NCBI GenBank assembly: GCA_963377175.1
Contig: CAUJNA010000536.1
Coordinates: forward strand, 106,496-170,495
Reading direction: 5' to 3'
Origin: Effrenium voratum
Taxonomy: Eukaryota; Sar; Dinophyceae; Suessiales; Symbiodiniaceae
DNA: 64,000 nucleotides
This document shows, one piece after another, positions 42,638 through 56,300 of this stretch (positions are counted from its first letter, which is position 1; each line of letters starts with the position of its first letter). The position numbers and the translations under genes were made by a program. The notes beneath the pieces were generated by a model. That model was given only the letters and a program-made list of their open reading frames with translations. It was not told the DNA's origin and did no database searches.

Positions 42638-42690
42638 AGCAGGAGAGGCGGCAGAATCGCGAGAAGAAGCAGGACCATGGTGGATGCTGC
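42638..42690 (+). CDS. Candidate exon, charged helix (possible start region of WD40 gene)
   Basis: EQERRQNREKKQDHGG with GC3-rich codons. Limits approximate. Placed with the WD40 gene only by position and strand. Confidence 0.35.
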
Positions 42691-43105
42691 GAGCCCTCGC
42701 CCAGTTGGTTGCGAGAACTGTTTTTGTTTGGAGGGGTTTCCTTTGAACTACATCTATAAACAACCAGGACCCCCCGAGCCACTCCTTTTTGGACAGTACT
42801 TGGTATTTTGGACATGTGAAACGGATGTGGTTGGGGGGTGCTGGAGACGAGGGCCAGTTCCTTTAAAAGAAGCTACTACCCCTCAACAAGGTTAACCCCA
42901 CGATTCTTTGTTTGGTCCTTAAAGTGTTCTTGCAGATACAGAAGTGTCTATAAAGATCGCTTTAAGTACTCAGAAAGGTTGGACACTCAAAAATAAGCCC
43001 ATGCTCGAAGGGGGCGACAAAATTGGTTGGACACCGTTAAATTAACGCACACACACACCACACCAACTGTTCTCTTATGGGAACGAAGGCTGCCAACTGC
43101 TGCTG

Positions 43106-43189
43106 CTTCGGATCCGAAGCCCTTGGAAAACCCACGTAGGGCTGGTCGCTTGGGGATGCCCTTCGAGCCCGGCTTTGTGAAATATGGCC
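43106..43189 (+). CDS. Candidate exon ending at a repeat-type intron
   Basis: DPKPLENPRRAGRLGMPFEP with moderate codon bias, followed immediately by copy 5 of the GGTCAAAACC family, which ends GACCCACAG. Acceptor not clear. Confidence 0.3.
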
Positions 43190-43303
43190 ATGGTTCAAAA
43201 CCAGCGGTACCATTGTTGGATAGGTGCACCACCCATTCTAGTCGAATTTTAGTGGGGCTTGGGATGTTCACTGGGGGTACAGGGTTTTGACCCACAGACA
43301 TAT
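43190..43303. repeat. GGTCAAAACC family, copy 5
   Basis: GGCCATGGTTCAAAACCAGC ... GGATGTTCACTGGGGGTACA ... TTTTGACCCACAG, about 114 bp. It follows a candidate exon, so it may again be a whole intron. Confidence 0.7.
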
Positions 43304-43515
43304 GGCACGTTGGCCACAATAGTTGCTGGGTCAAGTGCGCCCTTTCAATGAGACACTTTTAGGGACAGGATTCGCAATAGCACACAAGGCGGTGTTCGGT
43401 CTTTACTGCGGTCTTTATACTTGTCCATTCGTTAGTTTCTTGATTGACTCATTGGGTGTTTTCATTGATTGACTCATTTCTCCATTCATTAGTTTCTTCG
43501 TTGACTCATTGACTA

Positions 43516-43653
43516 CTGTGGATGGACGAAATCCGTTCGCACCACTTTGAAAGTATTGGACACCATAACGTTTGTTGGTATTTACAGGGGAATCGAATCA
43601 GAACCCAGGGTTTCTGAACGGTGGTGCGAAATGGATTTCGCAACCATCCACAG
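43516..43653. mobile_element. TA-flanked CTGTGG element
   Basis: Complete, TA at 43514-43515 and 43654-43655, with perfect 10-bp termini (CTGTGGATGG). It ends about 10 bp before the exon at 43664 and so supplies the 3' end of that intron. Confidence 0.75.
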
Positions 43654-43663
43654 TATCACCGCA

Positions 43664-43790
43664 AGCAGAGGCTTGCCTGGGCGAATTGGCCGAATCGAAT
43701 TCGCCAGGACGAGGAGAGGCGAGCGCCAGTCTTCATGTGCCGCCATGCCGGCGTCGCAGAATTTCGAGCGCAGGGACGTTGGCGGTGGCG
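43664..43790 (+). CDS. Candidate exon upstream of WD40 exons
   Basis: Acceptor CGCAAG directly after a TA-flanked element. RLAWANWPNRIRQDEERRAP then VFMCRHAGVAEFRAQ. Good codon bias; family not recognised. The 3' limit is uncertain. Confidence 0.45.
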
Positions 43791-43841
43791 GGTCTGGGGA
43801 TGGAATCTCTTTTTTTTGTTGAAGGCACCTTTTTGGCTTGG

Positions 43842-43917
43842 TGGCTCCCAGCCATCCCCTTAGCATTGTTAGGTTTAGTGGTAGTTGCCATGCTTAGCAG
43901 GGTCTGAGGGCAGCCCA
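43842..43917. repeat. Family E, short copy 5
   Basis: GGTGGCTCCCAGCCATCCCC ... TTTAGTGGTAGTTGCCATGC ... GGGTCTGAGGGCAGCCCAG. Closest to copy 3 but lacking about 35 bp of the centre. Confidence 0.6.
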
Positions 43918-44304
43918 GTTTGGTTGGTTTTACACGGAAGACAAAGGGGACGCCCCCGATTTTTTGGGAGTCTCCTAAGACACACCCACATGGGCTGAAC
44001 TTGCTTTGCCTGTCAAAAGATGGACTTGACACCGAAAGAGGTTCCCCAGATTGAGGGGTTCAACCCTTCTTGCGGGTTGCTCCGACACCTGTGGTTTTTG
44101 AGAAGAGCGATGAACAGAGCGGGGATTCAATGCTTTGAATGGCCTGAACTCAATGTTTTCATCGGTCAACATACGGCCAGTCCTTCTGTTTTCTGGTGAC
44201 TGGGTCTTTGGACGCCTGGAACGTGCTATGAGGTGGTAAAATGAAATGGTTTCCCTTTTGGCGTTTTGGGGGAGAGCTTTGAACAGTATTTCAACTTGTC
44301 CCAG

Positions 44305-44346
44305 GATCGGCCGATCCTGAGCGTGTGCGTGTCAGCAGACAGCAGG
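44305..44346 (+). CDS. WD40 gene exon
   Basis: Acceptor GTCCCAG ends at 44304. DRPILSVCVSADSR is typical of a WD40 strand b. The end is uncertain because GC donors overlap. Confidence 0.5.
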
Positions 44347-47300
44347 CCGGACAGGGAAAGCAGTGAAAGACCCCGACAGCCCGGTGAACAAGAAACGGCC
44401 AACCTGCCTCCTCTCCTTTTTGCTTGACCAGACGTTTCGGCAACAAAAAAAGCGCGGGCCAAAAGGCTCTTTTCAGGGTTTGCACCAGAAAACGGGTATG
44501 ATGTTGGCTAGGCGCTTCCGATGGGGCTTCTTAGCATAGCCTTCTGCGGATGGTTGCGAAATCCGCGAGTCTTGCACCACCGTTCAGAAACAATCGGAAT
44601 GAGGCGGAACGCAAATACCAACAACCGTTGTGGTTTCAACCACGGTTTCAAAGCGGTGCGAACGGATTCCGTCCATCCCACCTTGATTCCCCAGAAATTG
44701 CGGGATCCGCTTTTGGTTTGGGAAACCGCGAGGAAACCCAAGACTGGGTTGACTTTGGCCACACTCGTTCCCCAAATCACGCACGGGCTTGCTCAGAAGC
44801 AAGCCGCAGGCACCTCTTCACCCAAGACGTGGTTCTTTTTTGAGGGTATCCCCTGTTGTGTGGTTTTTGAGGGAGCCAAAAGGAACGCCACCATTTGTGG
44901 CAACTCTCCAACTCTCATGCGCCAAATCACGGCTTTCTGATCGGCAAGCCGCAGGCACCTCTTCACCTGCTCCAAGGACAGTCCGAACTCGCGGCTCGCG
45001 CGCGCCTGCTTCCGGAAGACATGGGCCCAAGAGGTACCCTGCCCTGCTTCGGAAAAGACGTGTGCAACACAACTGGTTTTTCAACAGCAAGCTATGGGGT
45101 CCCAGGCTCTGGGGTGGTTCGGGGCAGCCATCTCTATGACCCCGTAGCCTTGAAGAGTTGGTGGCCTTGAAGGGGGGGGGGTGATATGCAGCCCATATTC
45201 TCCCAGGTTCACAACCCGGCAATTCCCATGCGATACGTTTCAAGACCTTTCTTGGGGTTGGTAGGGACGGTCACTCACCTCACGGGGCTTTAGATGCTTA
45301 GATAACCATTGCAAAGGTTCCTGGCACTCTAGGGGGAGCCATCGCCCACAGATAACCGGAGTTTTGACCACACGTCCCTGGCGATGTTTACGTGGCGACC
45401 CCCGGAAAGAAGGCCCAAGGGATATTCTCAGCCGGTATTCATGAACCCTTTGGCAGGTTACTAGGAATCCCATGGCTGTGGCTGTTGAACCAACACAAAA
45501 CAACCTGAGACGAGCGACGGGCAGGGGGGGGATCCTTTCTTAGCCTGTGGAATCTCACCCTTAAACAATTCGGCCGGGTATTCGAGGAACCCCAGATGAA
45601 TCAACCCCTGGTTGATCAATACGGGGAGGGTGCCCAATTCCTTTTCGCGGGGATTGCTTCACCACCTTTGGACGGAACATATCCCCAACCCCCCCCCGCC
45701 TCAAAAAGAGGACGGATTCTATTTAGACTCACCACCTGAGTTCATGGAATCTAAACCTTTGAGTTTGGACCATTTTAGTAACAAGTCAAAAGTTCGGTGA
45801 CTTTTTCCGGTCAATCCACTCGATCGGAAGTGAGTAGCCAGCCGCTTATGACTTGCTGGTTCTATAGGCAGGGTGTTCGAGAAATGGGATGCCCATCCAA
45901 CCTCTGGCTTCCCTTTTTTTGTTTTCTTCGGGAATCTCTAAAATTGGCTCAAGAAATCCCTCCAACCGGTGGCTTCCCTTTTTCGGGCATCTCCAAAACT
46001 GGGTCCTTCCGCCAACACCAACACAGCTCGTTGGTCAATTGCTAGGAATGGAACTGGTTCTCAGCAGGGAATGAGAAATGGAATGACCTCACGAAGCCCA
46101 TTTTTTTACTGGATTCCTGAATTTTCGCGAATCTCTAAAACTGGTTCATTCCCACACCCGCGGCTTGGTCAATTAGGACGGGTACCCCAAAAACTTATCC
46201 AACCGGTGGCTTCCCCTTTTTTCCTTTGGCATCTCCAAAACGGAAGGGGTCCAAGCGGTTCATTCCGGAAGGGGTCAAGGACGGGTACCTCATCTGCTGG
46301 TCCTTGGAGCAAAAGCTCCTGAAGGCGATCCTCACCTTCGCAGGCGGGGCCGGACGGTAAAAGGGGCCCGGTTTGGGGTGGCTGGCCGCTGGGGGTTTTT
46401 CCCCCAAAAAATGGGTGGGGGGTGGGGGGTGGAAAAGGTCGGGTGACTGGACATTTGCGGTGTTGCTGATGATTTAATTTTTGACCCGTGCCTAGATGGC
46501 TAGTTCGTTTTAGCCATCCATTTGGGTCCTTTTTGAGAAGTTTATGGGGGTCTTCTGTTGGACCCACCAATGGTGCAAGGCCCGGATGCTTTCAATATTC
46601 TTGCTCCAAAAGGCAGATGGAGTTCGTGGCCAAAAGTCGACATGTTTTCCAAGCCTGCCCTAGAAAAAGCGGGGTTTTCGGAGTTGCAGCATTTTGATTG
46701 GCATTTGCTCAACTTACGAATGATTCGCGTCCCAACATCCGCGGTTTTGGCTTTGTGGGTTTGCTTTTCCGGCTGCGGGTAGCTCTTGAGTGGTTAGGGG
46801 CCATGGGCTGAGGCGCGAAAATCCAGATACTAAGGGGGAAACGACACCTTGGTTCTTTTGTCCAGCCTCTTTGTCCTCTTTCAATGGGGATGATGCTGGT
46901 GATGCAGGGTCCGCATCCCCAGCATCCTCAGCATCACCTGGCACGTCTCCCATCCTCAGCCTCCCGCATAACCTCTGCATCCAGGACTGTTGCTGCTCCC
47001 GCAGTTCCTCTTTTTTGGGACCTTGCACACCTGCAAAGCTTTGCCTCACCAAAACCATGCATGTGCTTTTTGGGGAGCTGGTTTTTGCTCTTGCATGCCT
47101 GCGAAGCTTTTGCCTGACCAAAGTTAAGTTATGTCTGTTGTTTTTTGGAGCTGCTCCTCTCCGGAGCCCCTCTTCGCTGCTTATTGTTGGGAGCTGAACT
47201 GGCTCGAGTTTAGCTCTCTCGGGTTGGATTGGTAGTGGGTTTTGAAGCCCTGACTCTTGTAGGAAGCCCTGACTCTTGTAGGAAGCCAAGCCCAAGCCTA

Positions 47301-50300
47301 ACCACCTGGCTCCAAGCTACCCTTGAGCTGTCTTTCCAGCCAATCCCCCTCCCCATCTCGAGAATTGGACAAGCAAGTTCATCTTGTTCAGAGCCGGCAG
47401 CTGATTCGCCTGGGGAACACGCCTGGAAGAAAGCAGTGGATACTGTCACCCAAACGTCTACAAGCGTGTCAGCCCGCGGCGCTTAAGAAGCACGCCAGAC
47501 TGGCTGGGGTTAGGAAAGAACATGGAGACGTGATCACGCCGGTGCGCCCCTTGAGCCCAAACCCCGTCAAAGACAACCTTTGTTCAGGTCCGTGCAACGA
47601 GGACCTGAAAGACCAAATCCGCCTAAGTAGATTCCCGGGTGGGTGTCAACGACTTCAGCAAGCGACGCTTTGACAGGGCCAAGCCATGATTGGATTCATG
47701 TTTCTTTCCGATTGTCCCAAAAGAAAGCCACAGGCGGATTGGCATTCGTGCCATTTTTCCAGACCTTGGCCCAATCTCTCACCAGGCTTGGGGCTGCCCT
47801 CCAAGGCAAGCGAAAAGGAGGTTGGTTTCAATAGACAAGAGCTAGAGGAGAGTTGGATTTCGCGAAATACACGCCAAAACCCGGCGAAAGAAATCGGGCC
47901 CGGCGGACCCCGAGCTTCATTTGGGGCAAATCGGGAGTTGAGTCAAGCCGTTGGGCAAGCCGTTGGATTTGTTGGCCAGATTGCTTCAGCCGCTCGTTGT
48001 CCCGATTTCCAGGGCTGCTATTTGGATCTTTCACCTTTAGACACTAAGATGAGCTCCAATGGCAACCTTTCGCGGACCGAACAGATGAGCTTCGGTGGAC
48101 GAGTTCCGCTTTGAGATCATGGGGATCGAGCCGCTCTTTGTGGGCCACTACGTGTGACCGGCAAGTGGGACCGCTTGGTGAAAAACGCCGTTGGTGGCAA
48201 CCCCAGGACATCGCGCGGCGATTTTTTCCCTCGGAGCGCCCGCCGCGAAATCTCCGTCGAAAGGCCACACCGGGGCCGTCTTCACCTTGGATATCTCCTC
48301 GGCCCGGGTCCCGGGGTCCCGGGGGATCCAGACCTCCTCCCAAATAAGATCCCGCAATCCAGATCATGGGGCTTATTTGGCCATGCATTTCAATAGGAAA
48401 CCCAGTTCCAAAGTGGACATGAATCCCCCGTGATGTCCGCAGGGCCCGAATTAAGGTTCATTCCCCCCCCTCCCCTCTCCCCCCCTCTCCCCCCGCTCTC
48501 CCCCCGTCTCCCCCCCCCTCTCCCCCCCTCTCCCCCCACTCTCCCCCGTTCCCCCAAAGTGTCTTGGGACCGCAAGGGCCTCTTTGAGGCTTCGAAAGGT
48601 CCAGAACCCTTAGGGTCCAACGGGCCTTCTCGTCCCGAAGGCTTCAGCCGATGCTTTGTTTTCTTCTTCTTCTTCTTCTTCTTCTTTTTGTTTTTCTTCT
48701 TTTTCGGCAGGTCCCCATAATTCCATGAAAGGGGTGAGGTTTGTAGGTTGGACCTCTGGTGAACCCTGCTCAACTCGGCAAACAAGTAACCAAGCACTAT
48801 TCGGGTATGCCCCTTTTTGGGGAGCCTCCCCGTTTTGGTTGGTTTTGAGGGGCAACCAAAAGGACAGCTAGCTGTTTTGGGGTCTCAAGAAAAGACGGAG
48901 CCGCTCATTTGGTCCCGTAACCAACACTAGACAGTTCAATTCGCCAAGCGACTAAGTTGTCACGGTGCCTTGTGCTGAGACGGGGTGGGTTGAGTTGGTG
49001 GTCAGGGGAATTCGAGATTTCGTGGGTTGCCTAGCCACTTAAACATGGTATTAGTAGGTCGGCTCACAACTTACTTGGCCGAACATCCAAGGGAGCCGAT
49101 GCCAATGCGGTTGTTCCGTCTTTTTTCAGGCTCCGCCGCTGCTGATGAGCGGGGCGGCGGACGGGCAAGTGAAATTTTGGGAGGCCGATTTGGGCACGAG
49201 GGGATCTTGGTGAGGGGATCCTTTTCTTTGGGTACCCTAGGGTCAAAATGAGAGGGGGGGATCTCTAAGACCAGCAACAATTTGGGAAATCAACCTGTTT
49301 TTGGAGGGTATACTGCCAATTTGCTGTAGAGATTCCTGTAGCTGGCTTCTTCGAGGATCTAGATGATTGGCATAGGTGTGCTTTTCAAAGTGTTTGGTTC
49401 GATTGCTAAAGGCCCCTTTTGGGGTTCCTTCATTTTCCAACCAGCGAGACAGGACATTGGCAAAATACCCACCAACCAGTTGATTTCCTGCAGAGTGTCC
49501 CTTTCTTGCTGGTTTCTTAGGAATCCCCCTCGCTCACTAGGGTACCAACCAAAACCGGGTTCCCCGCATTTTGACCCTACTATAGGGTACATCTCTCTTC
49601 GCAAGTATGGCCAAGACTTTCAAAGGACACTTCCCAGGGCACTGTCTTCCCTTTTCTTAAGAATGCATCTTTTCATTTTTTTCCTGTTGGTTCTTGAAGG
49701 GAATCTATCACTGGAGATATTTCCATATTTTTCCAGGGGGACGAAAAAGCAGTGAACGGTGGACTGACCTCAGCAACCCGCACCGGATCTGATCGATTGA
49801 CCAGGGGGACATTCCAAATCAAGAAGTGGAAGCGACTTTCCGCCCGAATGGCATCTCTCTTCTTGAATTTAGGCATCCGTTCCTGCTGGTAGTTGCTTGG
49901 GTGTGCTGGTTTAGGGTACTGGTGTAAAGGACAAACTAAAGGGGAAGCACCCGGGGCTTTCCCATGTAAAGACCGGGTTGCCTGTCCACGGATCTTCGAC
50001 ACCGCATGGCCACCTGAGCAACAATCGACTCCGGGTAGTTGAAGGTTTCCAACAATCAGGGAAGTGGACAGGCGGGTTATGGAAGACCGTCCTCTTGTCC
50101 TCTTGACAGGGTCCCTTGTCCTTCCATGATTGCTGCAAGAGATTAAGTGCCGTCTTTACGCGGGTTTTTGGGTAGACCACTTTAGTACCAGGTCTGACCA
50201 ATTTGACTCACCTGATCACCCTTTCGCTGCTTTGCCATGCCTCGATAAACCCCTAGGGCCTAGTACCGCAACATGTGACATTTTCCAACCCCAACTTGTG

Positions 50301-53300
50301 ACATGAGATTTGAGGTTCTCTAAATTTCTGTGTTTTTTGGTGGTTTCCGTTTAATTTTTAAAAGAACACTATGTAAACAGTTGTTTTGCTTAAACCCACA
50401 AAGTCTTCATTAAAATATATGCACCTGCTTTTTTTAGCACACACACACACACACATCCACAGACTTTTCATTTTAAGATTCACCAAATATGTGCCAGAAT
50501 CAAACGCAAGTCTTCTTCGTTTGGCCGAACCGCGCCGCAGCGCCCAACGTTGAGGACCGCCAAACCCCAAAGCGGCCAAACCGAAGCGGATACCCCCCTG
50601 CCTTAGATCGTAGGTCTTTCCGTCCGCAGATCGACGCACACTTTCCGCAGATCCACATGGAACCCCCCAAAAGCCCTTAACTTTTGGAGGAGTCAGGGCT
50701 TTCGGGGCAGTGTGTTTTTTTGGGGCTCGTGTTAAGGGGCAGTTTTTTTGGCAGTGTTTTTTTGGTTCAGGTTTTAGTCTGCCTACTACCCCCCCTGCTC
50801 CCAAGATCCTCTGCATGTCATCCCCTGACTCAAAAGGAGCATGAGCAACCCCAGGTGTTCAACACAAATATACCAACAAAACAATTGGCGGGTCTTTGGA
50901 GAGTAGGGGGCCGGTCCCATGTAGGACGCTAGGGGCGACCCCGCTGGTAGGCCCCGCCCGGTAGGTCAGTCAATCTGCACACTACCCCCATACTCCCAGA
51001 TTTTCTGCATGTCATCCCCTCACTCAAAAGGAGCATGAACAACCAGGTTGTTTTTTCTCAACAAACAAAGCAGGAGGGCATTTCACGCGTCGCACGTTGA
51101 CCAGGGCGATCCCTCGCGGCTCGCGCCCATGAGCGTCACCTCGCCCAAGAGCACCTTGGAGCACGGAGGCCGCGTGAGGCGGAATCGCCGGAATCGGCTG
51201 CGGAGCTTGGGGAGACTGTGGGTGGCTCGTCTTTTTTTCGGAGGGAGCCGTCTTTTTGAGGTGGGTTTTGCAGGGAAACTCAGAGGACACTTTTTTTTCA
51301 AGAGGGGTTCCCTTTTTGGACACATACCCATGGATTGAAACAACCACTAGTTGATTTCCTTGAGTCTCCTGGTTCCCGTTGACCCCTCCTTGCTCAGGAG
51401 CAGGTGATGTGCATAGGACCAAGTTGTTCAACCCCGCTTTCGGTCCGCTGCGGGAAGCCCAAACGTTTGGACAGGTGGTTGCTCAAAAGGTCCGTGATAC
51501 TTGGGATGGTGGGGAAACGTTACCATGGTCATTTGCAGGTCGAAGGGGACTATTGATCAATTGAATCACCCCGTGCCCCATTGGCCCACGCAGCGCCGCC
51601 TTCGGGAAACCCCGGGCTCGCTTTGGCAGGGTCCTGCGATGGTGCCCCTCTGAGGAGGCCGCCGAGAGGGGGGACATGGGGGGCTACATGGGCTTAGGAG
51701 ATACGGGCGTGTCTTTCTCTTGAGGGAGCCCCCCGTTTTGGTTGGTTTTAAGGGAAAACCAAAAGGACATGTACTAGTTGGGGCGTTCCTTTTTGGTTGG
51801 TCTTAGTTTGAAAGGAAAACCAAAAGGACAACCACCATTTTGGGGGTTCCACCACACAAAACAGACACACCCATACGGGTCCAAAAGGACACGACATGGT
51901 GGACATCGGAAATTCGATGGGTCCCGAATTCACGTCCGCCAAACGCTGAGGTGGGTCCGACTCTTAGAATTCATAGCCACATAAAACGAGAACGCACACG
52001 CGAAAGGAACCACGGGGATGGAGAAATCGCTTTATAGAGGCGAAATGTATGCACCCATAATATGAACCCCTGCTATCAACCCCTAGTTGTCGCTCAATTA
52101 TTGACTAATTGTGATCTAATTATGTGAGACAAACACTAAACAGGTCTAAAGGCTTATGGGTTCGTACATGGCTTCATACAGTCAGCCTGAGTTTTTTTTT
52201 CCACAAAGCCCGTTTAGCGCCCAGATGCCAAGCGAAGGGCGCAAACACAAGCCGGCCCGCGAAGTTCCGTTTTTGTTGGTTTTGGGTGATTTGACGTGCG
52301 TGCTCTCGTTTTTATTTTTTGCTGTTCCTCTGCTCATCTCCTGGTGATCCAAGTCTGTGGTTCCTCCGAGTTGTCGATGTGATGACCTGGGGCCCGATTC
52401 GGACACCTCACTTGTGGTTGTCCTCATTGCTACAGTACCCCTGCAAAGCATCAAATCCGTTTCATACCTTGAAAAGGCCAGAGGAAGCGGTATTCGGTGA
52501 ATTCGTGAATCGAAGCAGCAGAACGTGGTATACGCGCAAGTGGCACCTCATTTGCCATACCTCCAATGAGAAGGCCGTTGAACTATGTGGAAACATGGCC
52601 TTTGAACCGTTCTTTCCAGGCCCGCAAAGCAGTTGTTTCATTTTGTTTTCCCCAAAAAACCAGCACCAAAATGAGCCCCCCCCATATGCATTAATAAACA
52701 GTAAAGAAACAAACAAACAAAAACAAACAAACCCAAGCAAACTAACACGCAACAAGCAGCGGGCCGGAAAACCTCGTCCCTCGCGACCACGACGCCCCGC
52801 TTCGCTTCTGCGAGGGAGCGGAGGGGCGGCGCTTCGCGAGCGCCTCTGAGAAGCTGGGGCAGGGGCTCCCCGAACTTCGGATGCGCCGTCAAGCGGGGGG
52901 AAGCCTTAACCGCATGGCCCTGGCCATCCGGCTCCTTGTGAGGGTTGTGGAATCATTCGGGGTTTATAAACAACCACTTCTGTGATACTTAAGGGAATCT
53001 CCCCCTGTATATGGGGTGTTAGTCTTTGGGAAGCCCTTTTTGTTGTATCACAGAAGTGGTCATTTCCCACAACCCTGCTTGTGAGCTTGCTCGAAACCGA
53101 TGCGAGATGAGAAACCCGTAGCTTTTTGGCTGGTTTGCTGGGCATTTAAGCATGATACCAATCCGCCACATCCATTTGGGGAAGCCTTTGGTTTAATGCA
53201 GGGTGGCGGGATCACGGGGTTGATCCAGGGACATGGAAGGATCAATCCAAGCCTTCATAAGCCCAGCCATCCGCTTCCTTAGAGCCTTAGTTTTTCAGCT

Positions 53301-56300
53301 GGATGAAATGTGGGGAGCCCACTGCCAACCTCGGATCGAAAAAGCGAAACATCACCCGGCCCCTCGAAATCTAGATCATAGAGATAACTGGGCGGCCCGG
53401 AAGATTGGACACTCTGTGAGAGGCTTTCCAGCGGTCCATGGGAAATACTATATATATAAGTAAAGGGTTGACAACACTTAGACATATCTTCTTTTTTTAG
53501 TGAAGGGTTGACACCTCGGAGCCCCTTGGACCCCATGAGGGCCTTGACCCCCCTTGAAGCCCAAGCAATGAGGTCCAAGGGGCTCCTCGGGTAACGGAAG
53601 CCTCGACGATTGGGGGAAGCCTCGACACAAATCGGGTTGCTCACAGCGGGTCTGTCGTGTTTGAGGGTACCCTCTGTTTGGTTGGTTTTAAAGGAACCTT
53701 CAGGAGCATTGGTTAGTGGCCAGGTTGGTTTTTCAGGGAGTCTTCGATCTTACCCGCTCCAGCCGTTTTGTTGGCCAGGCTTTTGTCACACGGACCCAGC
53801 ATGCCATTGGATCGGGGCCAGCGACTGATATTTCGGCAGCGAGAGATCAACTCCGGGCGGTCTTTCAGGATTTTTTTGCCCCTCCCAAAATGGCGCTTCG
53901 GCGGTGTCCAAAAAACACCCAACATCGTGTCTTTTTACGTCTTCCAGCCGGCGAGAGGTTGGCATATGGCACCCTCTTGGTGTCAAGGGGGTAGCCCATC
54001 AACATCTGTGCTTCGACTCCCCGAGCTCCGTTTGTGGCTTGCGTCGCTGTTCGGGTCGCCCTTTTATTTGAACCAAGCGTTCACTGGATCAGAAGCGAGT
54101 GGCATCGAAACGCCCTTCTAGGTGGTCCTCAAAACGCCACTTCCTTGGCTCAGATCCGGATTTGTCTTTTTAGAAAGCCGCGGAAAAGCAGGGGAGCTCC
54201 ATTGCAAGGTTTTGGACCTCAAAAGGTCCCGAGATTCTTTGAGATTTATGGTGGGAAGGGTGTGGAAACTCACCTAACAGCCACGTGCTTTGCAGCTGCA
54301 TTTTCACGGCTTCCAATCTTGGTTCCAACAAAATCGTTTCTGCGCGCGCGCGTGCGCGCGTACGCGCGCCTTGACATCGTTTGTTTTTTTCTCTTCCAAT
54401 CAAGGGTCAACACAAACAGGTTCAGGGGTGAACAACAGTCAGGCCCAGGGTCAACAAAAGCAGGTGCGTAAACACAAGATACAGGCGTCCAAACATATTC
54501 CCAAACCCAAAGAGGTCTGTCTTTTCTTAGGCTATCCCAAAAAAGGACACCAAAAGGACACCTGAAATTTTGTGGCATTTGCTATTTTGGAGAGGAACCC
54601 TCACTAGGTCCCCCAGTAGTGCCCTTTTACCTTTTTTTGAGGGAGGTAACGGTTCCCCTACTAAAATAGACTCCGGAGGACCTAGCAAAGATCTAGGAGT
54701 ACCTTCCCCATTCTTTCCAGGGATCCTTCATTCACGGCGATCGGTTTTTGAGAAAAGAACGATGATTGAAAATAATGGAAGAGGTATCAACCCCTGGAAC
54801 TCTAGGCAGCATGCAGTCAGATTCTTTGGGTCAATGGCCGGGCACAGGTGAGGCCCCAGAAAAGAGTGAACGCACCAACTCCGAAAGCCATGCTTCCAGG
54901 TCAAAACCTGCGGTCATCGCGGTGTGGCATGCGCTGGCGAGCGGGGAGACGAAGCAGCTCTTCGAGATCAAGGAGGGGCGTTTGAGCTCAGGGAACTTGG
55001 TTTAGGTTGAGCTGCCTTGTCAAAGAAAGGGAAACCAAAAGGACCCCCACCACCCACTTTTGGGGGTTCCCCTAGGACACACTCATATGTTCAGATGGTT
55101 TTCTAGGGGTTGATTCCAACCTGATCAGTAGGGAATAACCCTGGTTTTGAGGCTGGGTGGTTGCTTTTTCCCATGTCTCTAGGGGTTGATTCCTTTTCCA
55201 TTCTTTTCAGCCATCGTTCTTTTCAAAAACCGATCGTCATTTCCCCCGGGGCTTTTGGGGTGGTTTTCTAGAAAGAAGAATCCCTGGAAATAATGGGGAA
55301 GTTAATTGTAGAGGTTTAGCTTGAGCTGCCGTATCAAAGAAAGGTCGTTTCGCAGCCAGGGTTTGCCTCAAACCAAACGGGGTACTTGCAAAATTGGAGC
55401 ATTCTCCTTTGGGTCTCGTATTTTTCTTTGGGTTTACCCTCCAAACCAAAGTTTGAGAAGCTCTCCGGAGACAATCCATCGACATCGTTTAGCTGAGCTG
55501 ATTTCAATCGAACTTTGGTTTCGATGTATATATATATATATATCTATTTGGGATGCATCCCACCGGAACCCTGATATAGGTGTGCTTCTCGTTTTTTAGG
55601 CTTTGGACTCCCCAACATGGATGTCGGTGTTCCTTTTGGTTTCACTTCAGAACCACAAAAACGGGTACCCTCAGAACAACACACGCCCATATGGTCCCTT
55701 AAACATTAGGTCAGTGATTGATTCTTTGTTGGACTCCCTAGATGTCACTATGCGGTTGATTGTGAGCATCACCTTTTGCTGTGTTGTTCAAAGGCAATCC
55801 TTGATCCTTGCTTTGGGTCAGGTAAAGGGTCATAGTTGCAGTCTTTTTCTACAGGGATTATGGATTGGCCAACCCTCCAAATACCATTTTTTCTCTGGCT
55901 GGTCTTTCGTGTGACCCGTTTCGGATGTTGCGATTGAAGGACTGACCATCCTGAACGGTAAATGGTGGTTATACAATATAACGACTCCCATTGTCTTTAT
56001 GGCGCTGCCTGAAATTCAGGGCATATAGGTGTCAAAGCAGATCACTCAATTGCTGGCGGGGGGGTCTCAGTTTTGGAAAGCTGGGTGAAAGCCGGAAGAT
56101 GTTGCTTCCGGCTACCTGTCGGAGTGACACATCCGTGCGTCGGTCGGGCGTATCAACTATACTTTGCCATATCTTTGGAAATCAAATTCTAGATTTAAGT
56201 TCTGTCCTGAAATTGGGTTTCATAAATCAAGTCATATGATTGCACAGAGGCATGCATCGTTTTTTTGCCACCAGGTTTTTCGACGAAGCTCCCCCCGTTT

